DNA of 64,000 nt from Protea cynaroides (Eukaryota > Streptophyta > Magnoliopsida > Proteales > Proteaceae): the NCBI GenBank assembly GCA_028583415.1, contig CM053275.1, positions 85,678,278-85,742,277 of the forward strand. The letters are read 5' to 3'. Below are positions 31,862-44,243 of this stretch, in pieces. A program made the position numbers and the translations under genes. Every line of letters starts with the position of its first letter. Within the stretch, counting starts at the first letter, position 1. Under the pieces are notes generated by a model, which had not been told where the DNA came from, searched no databases, and worked only from the letters and a program-made list of their open reading frames with translations.

Positions 31862-34800
31862 TGTTAGACTTTATGTTGTCATTGTTAGCAACTTGGCTGG
31901 TGTGACAGTGTTCGTGAGCATTCAAACAAAGGAATGAGGAGAGAAAGTGTCAGTGCAGTGGCAAAGATAGAGCAACCTCGTATGTGTATTCTATAGTGTT
32001 CAACATGTGTTTCAGATGACTTGCAATGAGTTGAATGGAATTTTACACTGATTTTGATGAGAGAGAGTGTTTGTGGACCCCACTGTGATGTGGCACAGTT
32101 TCTGACGACGTGGCCGAGTTTCTAATGATGAGGCAATGTTGCGGCATCTTGAAGCATTACATGAAGAAAGAAGATGTAGAGAGAGAAAGAGGAGAGAGAA
32201 AATGTTGGTGGGTCCCGTAGCAGGTTCATGGAAATCCGATAGTGGAAAGATGTAGAGCATCGAGTTTTCCAAGGCAATTTGAATTACTTAATTCCGACAT
32301 CGGAGATGAGAGATATCGTAGTTTCCATCGGATCACTCGAAAAAGTCATTAATACATTTGTTTGGGGGTATTTTCGGTAAGAAAAATAGTGAAGATCCTA
32401 CATAAATGGTTCAGATCAAGCCATGAAGTCCATATTCTGATTGGATGGCCTAGATCAAGTTGGGCTTGAGTGTAGTGAGGCGGTATCGTTTTGATTCCAT
32501 CGCGAGCCTTCTGGTTGGGCGGAGGCTACTTAATATAATGGGCCTCGGTCTTTGGAGGTGACACTGTGATTCGGTGTGGCGCATTCATCATATGGCGGTC
32601 CAGATTCTAATCTTGTAGTCGCGTGCAACTCCGATCTTTGGAGGTGCGATATATTCAGATCTAACGGATCATGTTCAATCCCGCCTTTTCTAAGTTAATC
32701 CAATGGCTCTATATGAAGATTCCTGTTCCGCCAATACGATCTCAACAACGCATCAGGGAGGAGCGGCTATGGTGCGGCGCGGGTGTACGGTAAGCCTCCA
32801 AAAGATTCCATTTTGAATTTTCTGATTAGCCAAACTTCAAACCGACATAACTTCTTCATCCAAGCTCCAAATCGATCCGTTCAAGATGCAGTTTCTATAT
32901 TTTTGGATTCTCTACTTAATGGGCCCCATTGGGAGTCATAAAAACACAGAGAAAAATTGAAAAGAGCATTTTATAGAAAAAAAGGAAGATTTCTAGGGTT
33001 TCGTGCCCTATGGGAGTGATCAATCACCAACTACCTCTTCTCTGTGCATCAATGGAGTGTTAAATCTGTCACACCCCAATTCTGCACCAATCAAAATGGT
33101 GTGATGAACCGTCAATAAATCAACGGTTCAACCAGGATCTCGTATAGGCTATTCCCACTTTGTTAAACCAAAACAAATTCCACATTAATCAGAGGTAATA
33201 AAGTAAATAACGGAAGTCTTACAGATAATGAACTGAGGTATAGTCATGATAAATAATTAATACTCCATTTATCTCCAAGTAATCAAAACATAATTTAATA
33301 CATATTACAATATCCAAATACGGAAATTAAACACTAAGCGTATCCATAGTTGAAACGCTAGCTTGACGAATCACAATAGTCCTCCATAGCTTGCTCATCA
33401 TAGCCACCACCCGTTTACATGTTGGCTTGTTGATATAATCTTCAATCATAATATCTGCTACATCAGAAACTAAAATATTTGTGCACACGAGGGTCAGCTC
33501 TCCAACTTGAGCTCAGTGAGAAAACAAAACAATGCAACAAACATATGCATGCATTCAATTCATATATGTGGTCTGGTATATAAGTTTGCAATGTGCTATA
33601 GAAAGGTTCGGAGGCCGCCGCACCTCTATACACGAGTGTGTGAAACCACCCAATGGATCAAACACCATTGCCGCCCCCACATGCACCCACCATGGAATAG
33701 AGATAGAGCTAAAGTGCCCGGATCAAACACTGCATGACACTTCCCCTGATGCCCTACCCATACCAATACGTAAGCCCCTATTGGCGAGGGCTTACAAACT
33801 GGGCTCGCAACTAACCAATCCTAATGTCAAACAGTGTATCCAAGGCCTCACCCCAGCATCCTCAATACATCCATAGAGATAGAGCTAGGGTCTGGTGACC
33901 AGGTTGAACTACAATGCCACGTCCCCTCCCTGATGCCCTACGATGTATTAGTTCTGCTAAGGTAATGGCGATACGACGATGTTAGTGGACGAGACTTGAG
34001 TAGAGATAGAGCTAGAGTCTGGTGACCAAGCTGAACCACAATATCACGTCCTCGCCCTGATGCCACACTCGCATCAAGTACACTAACCACACACATACAT
34101 TCACATGCCTATTCCTAGCATCATCATCATCATCATGTTATAATAAACTAAATTAAATATGCATGAACAGTAATAACAGGAATAGTAGATGACATGTGAT
34201 ATGCACATTACAATCATACAATCATAGAATCATACATGGCATTGGACTCAATAAACGAAAATAGTTTATTATTAGCCAATTAGTTTAGGTCTTGTTCTCT
34301 CACCTTTGGTTGCTAGTAGATTCTCATTCAAGCTTTATGAATCACCTTTAAAATCACTAGAAAGACCTAACAAGTCGATAGATTTTAATTAGAATTAATT
34401 CCAACAATTTAGACTAGCTGAAATCATAGGGTCGCAGGTAGGGTCGCACCTAGGGTAGCAGTTTCTGCGACCCTAGGGTGTAGGGTCGCAGGTAGGGTCG
34501 GTTATCCATCGACCCTATGTGCGACCCCACCCTCCCTGGAACTTTCCGAGGGCATGGGGTCGATCCTGTGGTCTTGTAGGGTCGGATATCATTCGACCCT
34601 ACGTGCGACCACACGTATTCTAAGTCGACCTTTCATTCTAAAGTCCATTCTTACTTTCATGGTCAATTACATGATTGTTCTATGACTCAAAACTACGAGT
34701 TATACACTATTCATAGTCCATAATGATTTTCTCCATGGAATCTCTTGAAACTTGTCCATGGATGGATGATTTGGGTTTCTCCTAATCCTATGTTCTTCAT

Positions 34801-36144
34801 AACTATTCTAGAATCTCTTATTCAGGTAAGGAATTAGGTTCATACCTTTATTCAGAGGTTTCTCTGAGCTTCCTCCTCTTCCTTAGTCGTCCTTTTTAAG
34901 TTTCCTTCTCTTTCTCTTGCTCTCACTTTCAATTAGGGTTTTAAAGGAGTGAAAGAGGTTTAGGGATGTCCTATTTATAGAGGAAAACCCTCCAAAATCA
35001 GTCTCATTGAGTTTAGAAAAAATCCCCTTCGAATTAGGAAAGTTTCTTAATTTCCGATTCGTGCTGTTTTCCTAGGGTCGATCCTAGGGTCAATCCTAGG
35101 GTCGCATAATCCGAGACCCATGCGACCCCATGACCAAAAAGTCATGGGTTGAACTTCTGTTGAGGTGGGGTCGACCCTACCTGTTTAGGCATGCGACCCT
35201 ACCCTCATTTTGACTGTTTTTGAGTTAACTTTCATATTGGGTCTTGGGTTTCTTCACGCACTTGATCCACTTGGCTCGACCATGATATGTATACTGGTCA
35301 CGACACGAAATGTAAGGTTAGACCGAGTTCGTGGCATGCGGGTCTTACAAAATCTCTTTGAGAGGTCAGTAGAGCTTTTATATTTATATTCATGGTGATT
35401 ATGGATTGTGTGGAAGAGATTGGAAGCCTGTGAGTGAGGTGTGCTATGTGAATCAATCTCTATCATCATTTAAGGTTGTTGGAGAGTACCTGAGGGCAGT
35501 GTGAAGCTTCAGAGATATTGTTGGCCATTCGAAAGCAGTTGTGAAGTTTTTCAATTCCCTATCTATTTGTTGCTTTCAATATAATGTATGCTAACGTAGG
35601 TGAAAATTATTGAATACCTAGCTAGTGGGAAAAAATTGTAAGGCATAATTATAAGCCTAAAAAATTATTATTTGCTTCCCGTGGATGCGGGTTAAGCATG
35701 GTGTGTTCAGTGGGTGCTGGACACTGGCTATTGTAGCCTGAATCTTGGCATTGTTGCGCCCTCTCAATTTTATGCAGGGGAAAACCTAGGGTTAATATCC
35801 TTGTCTTGTTAGAGACTAAAAGTTGAGTGTTGAGTAAATACGGAGCCCATTGGGCATTACTCCGTGGACTAGCTATCATACACTGTGTTGGTGAACCACG
35901 TAATATCCTTGTGTTGATTATTTTATCTTTCTGGTATATTTTGGAGTGCATGGAATGACTTGCAGGGTGGGTGTGCAAATCTGGTAGACCTAGCCACTGA
36001 GTGGTAGCGAGGTAGATTTGCATACGCTTGTGTGTGTGTGTAAAAGAATATATCTCCATTAGCTCTGGGCAGCAGTGAAATAATTATGGAGAATTTTCAG
36101 ACACTGATTCACCCCCCTCTCTCAGTGTCATATCAAGTTCATCA
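31862..36144 (-). repeat. Solo LTR, family 2, copy 1 (holds family 1 copy A)
   Basis: TSD GGTTC at 31857-31861 and 36145-36149. In minus orientation it starts TGATGAACTTGATATGACAC and ends TCTAACA, thus TG...CA. Without the nested 2283-bp LTR and its 5-bp duplication it is 1995 bp. No internal region is present, so it reads as a solo LTR, presumably left by LTR-LTR recombination. It matches 47590-49708 in opposite orientation. Confidence 0.82.
33067..35349 (+). repeat. Solo LTR, family 1, copy A
   Basis: TSD AAATC (33062-33066, 35350-35354). Starts TGTCACACCCCAATTCTG and ends GGGTCTTACA. 2283 bp. Contains three GATAGAGCTAGAG blocks (33700-34015) and two clusters (34430-34630, 35080-35210) of the inverted motif GGGTCG / CGACCC. 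A TATA-like CTATTTATAGAGG lies at 34970. The long LTR with TGTCACACC start resembles Ty3/gypsy Tekay-type LTRs; this is inference. Confidence 0.85.
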
Positions 36145-36217
36145 GGTTCCTCATCTTTTTCTCTGATTCAGGCTTTGAATCTAAAGTCACGGCTCAATTG
36201 TTGTTGTTGGGTAATAG

Positions 36218-36995
36218 TAGGGGTATCAATCGGTCAGTCTCGGTCGGGCCTAACCGGTCCCCACCAATTTAACACCTTACACAGTGATCGACATGTTTAA
36301 CTAATCAGTCTTGATTTGCGAGACATTAACTCGTTTATATTAGGTCCAATCGATTTGGGTCCCTAATCGGTCTTATATTAATCGGTTCAATCAGTCTATT
36401 AATGTCCATAATCAGTTATCTTATTCAGTCTTATGTTTGGTTATGCTATTCAGTTTTATGTTCAGTTATAATCAGTCTATTTTGTTATAAATCCAACCCA
36501 TTGATTTGTCCTTACTCATAAATGAATAATGTATGTGGATAATGGTAAAAAAAAAAAATGGATCAAAATATGCATTTTAAAGAATATTTACATGTGGCCG
36601 TAACAGTCTCTTAGCATCATTTGCTAAAATCATATCACCTTGGAAACTAGGATATCAAAAGCCCCATTGCATTCTCATTTAATAGGGTTGTATTCGTTGC
36701 AAGTCCAATGTTCACAAGTAGGTGGAAAAATGAATGGGAAAAGTAGGTGGAAAGATAAAAGAAGAAATTTATATATGTCTTTAATCGATTTTTAGTTGGT
36801 TTATACCAACTCGGGCTTTAATCGGTCGGTCTAGTTGCGCGACCATTGGGTTGCACCCCTGCACCGTGAACGACCTATTATTAATCAGTCTGATCCAAAG
36901 ACCAACACTTTTATTAAACAGTCTGGCTCGATTCGATTTTTAACCGGTCGGCTCGGCTCGTGGGACACAGTGCGGTCCCAAAATTGACACCCCTA
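36218..36995. mobile_element. hAT MITE (778 bp)
   Basis: Exact 8-bp TSD GGTAATAG (36210-36217, 36996-37003). Ends TAGGGGTATCAAT and (reverse complement) TAGGGGTGTCAAT, the common plant hAT MITE terminus. The interior is rich in AACCGG/CAATCGG words and has no coding. It sits in the GRAS remnant. Confidence 0.88.
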
Positions 36996-37500
36996 GGTAA
37001 TAGGCAATTAGTTAAAGGTAATCCAGGCAGAGAAAGGTTACAAGAAGGGATATTGGTGATGGTGGTTGTTGTTGTTGGGGTTAATGCGGCCGAGGTTGTT
37101 GCATAAGGCGAGGTCCATACCTCCCTGATAAAGTGAACGGAAGCACGGCATGAGCGACACAAATAGAGGCGTCTTGCAGTGAGAAATCGACTGGAGAAAG
37201 CGGAGATATGGGAGACGCATGATGATAACTCCTTTGTTTGACAGACCTAAGAAAGGCAACCGCTCCCAACTGCTGCTGTTGTTGTTGTTGTTGTTGCAGG
37301 TGGTGTTGTAGCTCTAGTTTTGCAAGCGGTCGCTTCGCAATCATGTTAGTTTGCCGAGAAATGGTCATTGGGGAAGATACATCACGGATAATTTCGATTT
37401 GAGACCGATACCGCACTTGCCCATTGTTAATCGCAACAGATCCTCTGTCTATCCTAGTGGAATTGTAAAAATCAGAACTGCCTTGGAACCTAGACGACAT

Positions 37501-37785
37501 TGTTGGAGAATAAACATACTAGATTGAAGAAAGAGTTTCACAGGATAGATGGGTTTGTGGGTACAAGAGGAATTAGCAGAGATCGGATCTAAAATCTAAG
37601 AGAAGACATCAAGATGATGGGTCGATGAGCAGCGGAAGAAAGCATCAAAAAACAACCATCAAACATTAAAAGTTGATCAGAAACAGCGGAGAAGTAACAT
37701 TTCATCAAACGGAGGGGAGGCTTATGAAAATTTGCCTTTTTACAATTTTACCCATAAGAAAAAAAATGGTGCTCATCACTCGTCA
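37501..37785 (-). other. 5' flank/leader of the GRAS remnant
   Basis: Minus-strand sequence just upstream of ATG 37500 is CT-rich and leader-like. No TATA box can be assigned with confidence. Confidence 0.4.
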
Positions 37786-38660
37786 GTGTGGGTGTCAATC
37801 TTGAACCGAACTGAAAACCCGAAACGAAATTGACTGGTAAAAACCGAGCTACACCAAAATATAAACAAACGATTCAAAATTGATTTAAAACAGTTAAACC
37901 ATCAATTAACCTAATAAAAACCAATTATGCTCCGTTTGTTTTGATGTAAAATCTTACGTATAACATTTTATATGTAAAAAAAAATAAAAAAATTCAATGT
38001 TTATTTCCAAAAGGTAAAATATAGTGATCTCTAAGGAGATGGAAAATGAACTTGGTCTTTCTTTTAACTACAGGAAACAAACATTGAATTTTTTTTATAT
38101 AAAAATGTTAAAAATGTTACACAGTAAATATTTATGGTAAAATTTTACACACTGCGTATTCTATGAAACACCATATTATATTAGAAATGGTAGCTGCGTT
38201 TGGTGTTAAACGTGGTATTTATGCACTCAACAACTGTGTTTTTCATGACACGCTGTCATAGACTACTCATTAGCTGTGTTTATTTCGCAACACCGCTATA
38301 GCAAATGCAGCCGTAGACCCATATTCTTCTAGTGTTGTGCTATTTGGATTTTGGAGGTGGGAATAGAAATAGTATAATCAAATATCTCATAAGTAAAGGT
38401 GCTTAAAGTATATGAGTTGTAGTAGTCATCATATTTTTATGTAGTATATATGTTTTGTTTTTTTTTTCGTGAACTGCATAAGAAACCGTTTATGTAACAA
38501 TTAATCAAATTAGGTAGGATACCGATAAATCGGGTTGTTAATCAGTTTGGTTTTCGTTTGGAAAATAATCGGTTCAATTGTGATTTATACTATAAGGCAT
38601 AGAACCAAATCGAACCGATAATCCATTTAGGGACCGATTGGGCTAGCCGTGCCACTTATC
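37786..38660. mobile_element. Probable decayed hAT MITE with internal insertion
   Basis: Left edge GTGGGTGTCAATCTTGAACC and right edge (reverse complement) TAAGTGGCACGGCTAGCCC are hAT-MITE-like, with AACCGAAC words inside both ends. A different AT-rich segment starting GCTCCGTTTGTTTTGATG (37930-38450) seems to be inserted. No duplication was identified. Confidence 0.4.
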
Positions 38661-38689
38661 ATTGTTTTATTATGAGGTACTACTTCTTT

Positions 38690-39160
38690 ATTGGATAAAG
38701 TCGTAGATCTTGGAAAAGCGAAAAAGCAATTGAGTGTTTCACGATCTTCTGCTGAAGCTGAATACGGACGGTATCATGACTGCTATGACTTATGAAGTGA
38801 CTTAATTGCTTACATTATCTGCTTAGCTTACTACATCTAGAACCTATATACTTATATTGACAATGGGACGTCCACGCACATTGCAATAAGTCTTCTGCGA
38901 GTGAATAAAATGTTTTTAGATTGATTGTCATCCGATTTGCGAAAAACTTACTTCATTTTCTTCTTAGTAAGTTAGGGTGTCCATGACGTTCATGCTCCAA
39001 CTTGAGAGGTAGTGTGATGTTGTATCAGGTCAGGTTATAACCCATAACCAAGGAGATAGGTGAGATCAGAGATATCCTATAAACCTTTAGAGCTCTTCTC
39101 TGTTCTCTTGTAAACGCAGGCTACGTTGAACCAAGTAATCCTTGTGTTTTGATTTTCTTG
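38690..39160 (+). pseudogene. Copia RNase H relic plus LTR start
   Basis: The plus strand shows KKQLSVSRSSAEAEYG (38727-38770), then DNGTSTHIA and GVHDVHAPT in shifting frames, the C-terminus of a copia polyprotein from a family different from elements 1 and 2. Directly after it comes TGTTGTATCAGGTCAGG, a likely 3' LTR start, followed by TTCTCTGTTCTCTTGTAAACG typical of an LTR leader. Strongly decayed. Confidence 0.62.
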
Positions 39161-39453
39161 TTCCTTCACTGTTTTATTTTCCTTTCAGGATAATTGCCAA
39201 AAAAAAAAAAAAAAAAAATCTTGATCACGAAAGCTCTTCATGTAGTGGGAACCTTGTGCATTGCATTGGGATGCCCTTTATATCTATATTGTTTGAATTT
39301 TGAAGTTTTCCTGTCCAGATTTAGAATATTTTAAGAAAACCATTTATAGAAAACTACACCTTATAAATTTTGTTATTTCCTACTTGTGTAGTCAAAGCAT
39401 ATTTTTTTTCCTTTTTTGGTAAACAAGTAGTCAAAGCATATACTGGAAGAGGG

Positions 39454-39563
39454 CAGAGGAGAGAGAGGAAGAGGGAAGAAAATAGAAGGTTTTAGTAATC
39501 GGCAAAGAGAGCAGAGGAGAGAGAGGAATAGGGAAGAAAATAGAAGGTTTTAGTAATCGGCAA
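39454..39563. repeat. Tandem duplication of 55-57 bp
   Basis: Two copies of a unit starting GCAGAGGAGAGAGAGGAA and ending TTTTAGTAATCGGCAA. The second differs by one or two bases. No coding. Confidence 0.85.
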
Positions 39564-40079
39564 CGATCAGTGTTGAAAACAATCTAACATCGAAACAATC
39601 GATGATACAGAAAATAGGGTAGCCAGCACATGATAGAACAAAGAGAACATAGTTAGGGGATATATAAGGTTTGATAATCGTATTGTATATTTGTAGTTAA
39701 AACTGTGAATTTGAGCCCAATTAATTATGGAATATCTAATAAAAATTAGTTGCACAAAGAGCAGTATTCCATGGCTCTATATTACTTATATCTTAATAGT
39801 TCTTTCATAGATAAGGAATGATAAATTTTTGAAATAATTTCATCTAGACCCATCAAAGATTGCTAACATCATCTACACCCATAAGAATGCAAAAACATCA
39901 TCTACTACCTAAAACTTTTACTGTGGTAATCAAAGAAGTCCACTCTGTCAATTGATTCCCGTTAGATGCTGACGTCAGTTGGATTGTAATATTTCAAAGA
40001 CGATAATATCCTTTTAGTATATTGAAAAGACCATTATACCCTTTATGTTATTTGTTACCCTACCCTCAATCCTTTTTAA

Positions 40080-40560
40080 CAAGACACAGTAGTTAACCAA
40101 CCATGAACCAGAGTTTGACCATGGTTTCTTTTTCGATTTGGTTCGAGAAGTTTGCTGTGAAATGTCGGTCCGTTGGGTTCGATGCTGTTAATGATGGTAG
40201 TAATCAGTTCATTTTCCCATTGCCGGTGACTCGAACCAGATAAAATTCTGACAAATATTGTTATAGAAGGATGACAAAGACGATGATGAAGAGGAAACCG
40301 ATGAATCCGTGTACAAGTCGTCAAAATCCAAAAGTTTCTCCCTTTTTTCTGATTGGTTACAATTCAAGCGATAGGGATCTTGCTTCACTTTGGATCCGAA
40401 GAAGATGGTGTTAACCATAACAGAATAGATCCTGCGAGAACCTTTGCATGGACGATGGGTTGGAGAAGAAGAAATTCAGATGCAATCTTTTCGTTTCTCT
40501 CTCTCAGTTTTTTAAGATCGATTTTTCCTTCCGTTAAAGGTCAAATTGTTCTACTCCAGT
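40080..40560. other. Unidentified segment inside the Pack-MULE
   Basis: The minus strand has an open stretch (40209-40418) with KREKLLDFDDLYTDSSVSSS followed by more Ser. It may be a second captured host fragment, but I do not recognise the family. Confidence 0.35.
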
Positions 40561-40919
40561 AACTACTACGCCTGATTGAAAACCATATTTGTTCGGAAAA
40601 GTGATATAAAATTTCCCCCGCAGCATACAGTTTTGTTTCCAATCCTTAATGATCTATATATGAATATTTTCCTTTATTAAAGCACCTCTTTCTTAGTTTT
40701 TTATATTTATGTTAGACTGCAATTCCAGCTTCGGTGAGAAACGAAAGAGGAAACTCTGCAAATCCCATCTTCTTCTCTTCCGAAATTGCCTCTGCTATCC
40801 GAAGTTAACTCTTCAAATCCCGCGATTTCAATAAAATTAGTGTCCACGACTGTGTTTGCCACTTTAATATCTTGCACAAATTTCTTAAGTTTCTTGCAAT
40901 AATTTCTTCGATTGTTGTT

Positions 40920-41224
40920 TCAATCATTCTTAGGGTTTCTCATTTTTTCTCTCTGCTTAGCTTCTTCCTTGTCATACTCTGTTAGAATTTCTTTCCCTTT
41001 CTCATTGTCATTGCCCCTCTTCATTGAAGACCCATTATCTCTACTGTGTTTCTTGCAGTAGTCAATCACCTTGTTGAGGATCTTGAAAAAGACATTGGTA
41101 CGGGTATCACACCATCCAAGCAGCAATGGTTAATAATATTCTTGAGAAATTCAGAAACAATTGCAATAGTTACATCGATGGTTTCACCATCAGAGCTCCT
41201 CAGAAATACCTTAGTTGAAGACAT
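40920..41224 (-). pseudogene. SKP1-like gene fragment captured by the MULE
   Basis: Minus strand from ATG 41222-41224: SSTKVFLRSSDGETIDV, then VIPVP, and after a one-base shift in a T run near 41080, FKILNKVIDYCKKH. This matches the N-terminal SKP1 (BTB/POZ-like) domain of plant ASK proteins, which bridge cullin and F-box proteins in SCF ubiquitin ligases. The downstream frame is charged (EKGKEILTEYDKEEAKQREK) and lacks the F-box-binding C-terminal helices. The frameshift and missing C-terminus make it non-functional as SKP1. It lies within the TIRs of the MULE. Confidence 0.75.
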
Positions 41225-41466
41225 GAAAACTGTAGAAAAAACTGACATCATGAACCAAAGGATGGAAGAAGCATATTTATAGTTGAGTATTTGAAGTCTT
41301 TTAACAATAAAGGAATGGGAAACGTGATCTGTTTAGAAATTATAATTATACCTTCATATGCTTTTGACACAAAGTTAATTTTCAAAACCTAACTCCAATG
41401 ACTTGTGTATAGAGGGGAGAAGATGTCAGACATAGGAAATAGAGGAAGAAGATGACGGAAAGATGA

Positions 41467-43824
41467 TGTCACACCCCAATTCTGAATCAACCAGAATGGT
41501 GTGATGAACCATCCATAGACCAACTGTTCAATCAAGATCTCGTATAGGCCATGCCCATTCGATTAAACCAGATACATCCCACAAGAAAATTCAGAGTAAA
41601 TAAATGATAGCGGAAGTCTTTAATACTAATGAATTGAGTATCTGACAGTGATAGCATAATTAAGTATCCAATTATCTTCAATATACCTCAAGACATAAAA
41701 TAAAGTAAAATAATCAATTACATGTTCCCATAACTAAACAACTAAGCTAATAAAAAACACATGAGTTGCACTCGCATGACGAATCATGCGTATCTTCTTC
41801 AGCTTCTACGTCCATCGCAGCAACATGTTCATACATCGGTGCATTCATATATTCTTCAACAGTAGGACCTGCATCAAGAACTAAAAATATTCGACGTCGA
41901 AAGGGTGAGCACACATCACGGCTCAGTGAACAAACAAAACAATGCAACAAACATATGCATGCATTCAATTCATATCTTTGGTCTGATTTTTAAGTTTGTA
42001 ATGTGCTATAGAAAGGTTTGGTGGCCGCCGCACCTCTATACACGAGTGTGTGAATCCACCCAATGGATCAAACATCATTGCTGTCCCACATGCACCCATC
42101 ATGGAATAGAGATAGAGCTGAAGTGTCTGGATCAAACACCGTCAACACTTCCCCTGATGCCCTACCCATATCAATACGTAAGCCCCTGCTGGTGAGGGCT
42201 TGCAAACTGGGCTTGCAACTAACTAATCTAATGTCATACAGTGTATCCAAGGCCTCACCCCAGAATCCCTAAATATGTCCATAGAGATAGAGCTAAGGCC
42301 CCCTGACAGAGTCAGAGACCACACGGTCCGATACCACCTCCCCTAATGCCCTATGATGTAATAGTTCTACTAAGGTAATGGCGATACGACGATGTTAGTG
42401 GGCAAGACTTGAGTAGAGATAGAGCTAGAGTCTGGTGACGAGGTCAAAGACCACCATGCCACGTCCTCCCCCTGATGCTGCACTCGCATCCAACACACCA
42501 ACCACACACATACATTCACATGCTTATTCCTAGCATCATCATCATCATCATCATGTTATAAATAAACGAAATTAAATATGCATGAATAATAATAGTAAAA
42601 TATTAGATGACATATGAGATGCACATTACAAGCATACAAGCATAGAATCAATCATGACATTGGACTTAATAAAGTAAACGGTTTACTATTATCCAATTAG
42701 TTTAGGTCTTGTTCCCTCACCTTTGATCGATGGTTATTCCTCTTCCAAGCTTTGTAAATTACTTTTGAACCACTTGGAAACCTAATAAATTTATGGATTC
42801 TAAGTTAGAATTCATATTCATTAATTACAGTGTTTAAATGTCTCATTTGGAATCAATCAGACCTCCAGAAGCTGAGTGGTCGCAGGTGTGGCTGCACCTA
42901 TGGTCTCAGTTTCTGCGACCACAGGGTGTGTGCTTGATACGTATGGTCGCATATCATGCGACCATACACATGCGACCACACCATCCCTGGAAACTTTTCG
43001 AGGGCTTGTGGTCGACACATGTGCCTCGTATGGTCGACCATAGCTACGACCACACAAGTGTTTGGTCGACTTTCACTCTTAGTCTAACCCCTTCATGATT
43101 TGATTCCTTTAACTATCACTAGGGTCCTTCTTATGATTGATCTATGGCCTTAAGTTTGTATTTTTCACAATTATATACTCCAACCTACTCTTCATGGATT
43201 TCCTTTGAGTTTCTGTCTATGGGTATCATGGTTGAGATCTTACTTTGAATCAATACTTCCTCCATGATCTATTCTAGGCATTCAACTAATGTAGGGGATG
43301 TTTTCATACCTTAAACTTGCTGAAGAATCAGAGCTCTCTCTGAAATTCCTTCTCTTAGTCTTCTTCTTCAATTCTCCTTCTCTTTCTCCTCCTCTCTTTC
43401 TCTCTCTTTCAGTTTGAGATCTAAAAGAATGAAAAAGGCTAAGGAACGTCCTATATATAGAGGAAAACCCTCCATATAGAGTCCTACTTTGATTAGGAAA
43501 GAAACCCCTTCAGATTAGGAAGGTTTCCTAATTTTGGAGTTAATTATACCATCGTGTGGTCGCACGTGGGGTCTCAGGATTTGTTGACCGCACGTCCCAA
43601 AACTATGACCACACGTCTCAGATTCTAGTGGTCTCATTATTCTGAGGTGTGGTCGACCACACCTGTTTAGGTATGCGACCACACGTCTCAATTAGATGAT
43701 TTATGGTTCGAATTACATACCTAGCCTTGTAGTTTCTTCAAGGACTTGGTCCGCTTGGTCTGACCATGATAAGAAGACCTGATACAAGGTGGTAAGACCG
43801 GGTTAGTACGATATGAGTCTTACA
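41467..43824 (+). repeat. Solo LTR, family 1, copy B
   Basis: TSD GATGA (41462-41466, 43825-43829). Starts TGTCACACCCCAATTCTG and ends GAGTCTTACA. 2358 bp. Same block order as copy A, but the inverted motif is TGGTCG / CGACCA (42880-43070, 43555-43690). TATA-like CTATATATAGAGG at 43451. Nested in the Pack-MULE. Confidence 0.85.
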
Positions 43825-44243
43825 GATGAAATTGAGGTTAGGGCTTGGGTTAGAGTGAAAAGGAAAGGGAGAAAATATAAGTTTGATTTGAAGGTCAAAT
43901 TAATAAATCAACATAATTTTTTAATTTTTCAATTTATAATATGAGGGGTAAAACTGTATTTCAATAATTTTGGTGATTTCCATCAATTAAGTGGACCTAG
44001 GTGATGTTTTTACAATCTTGTGGGTGTAGATGATGTTAGCAATCCTTGATAGGGTGTAGATGAAATTTTTTCTAAATTTTTCATTAAAAAAAAAAAAAAC
44101 TAAATCATCTATACAATAAATATTTTTGTTTTTAGAAATCCGAATAAACATGGTTAAATTAAAAATAAGAAAAAAGAGAAAAAATTTGATTAGTTTTACA
44201 ATTTTTTTTGATAAGTAATCAAAATTTGTTGAGAAAAAAATAT

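Larger units (their letters stand above)
31663..37500 (-). pseudogene. GRAS-family (SCARECROW-like) gene remnant, split by two elements
   Basis: Minus strand. Part 1 (37500 to 36996) starts MSSRFQGSSDFYN and carries TNMIAKRPLAKLELQ, a Gln run and RSVKQRSYHHASPISPLSPV, which I recognise as the variable N-terminus of SCL-type GRAS transcription factors. A hAT MITE then interrupts. Part 2 is 36217-36145. A solo LTR then interrupts. Part 3 (31861 to about 31663) reads NQLQELEKQLLDD, EDEGDA and NSNSEWSE, the pre-GRAS segment of the same subfamily. Frames between parts need shifts, and the C-terminal GRAS domain (VHIID, SAW motifs) is not found. It cannot make a functional regulator. The family name rests on memory of such motifs. 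Confidence 0.68.
39831..44072. mobile_element. Mutator-like element with captured SKP1-like fragment (holds LTR copy B)
   Basis: Exact 9-bp TSD TAAATTTTT (39822-39830, 44073-44081). Ends GAAATAATTTCATCTAGACC and (reverse complement) GAAAAAATTTCATCTACACC. The termini stay similar for about 90-150 bp. Without solo LTR B and its duplication it is about 1.88 kb. It has no transposase but contains host-derived sequence (40921-41224), which is the definition of a Pack-MULE. Confidence 0.8.

Noticed and set aside
33507..33876. ORFs in LTR family 1 (also at 41905-42195 and 45182-45675)
   Set aside because: Frames differ between copies and show no conservation of protein over DNA; non-coding LTR sequence.
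33690..34020. Regularly spaced GATAGAGCTAGAG blocks that at first resemble a CRISPR array
   Set aside because: Blocks sit at the same places in all family 1 LTRs with conserved, non-unique spacers; they are ancient internal repeats of the LTR.
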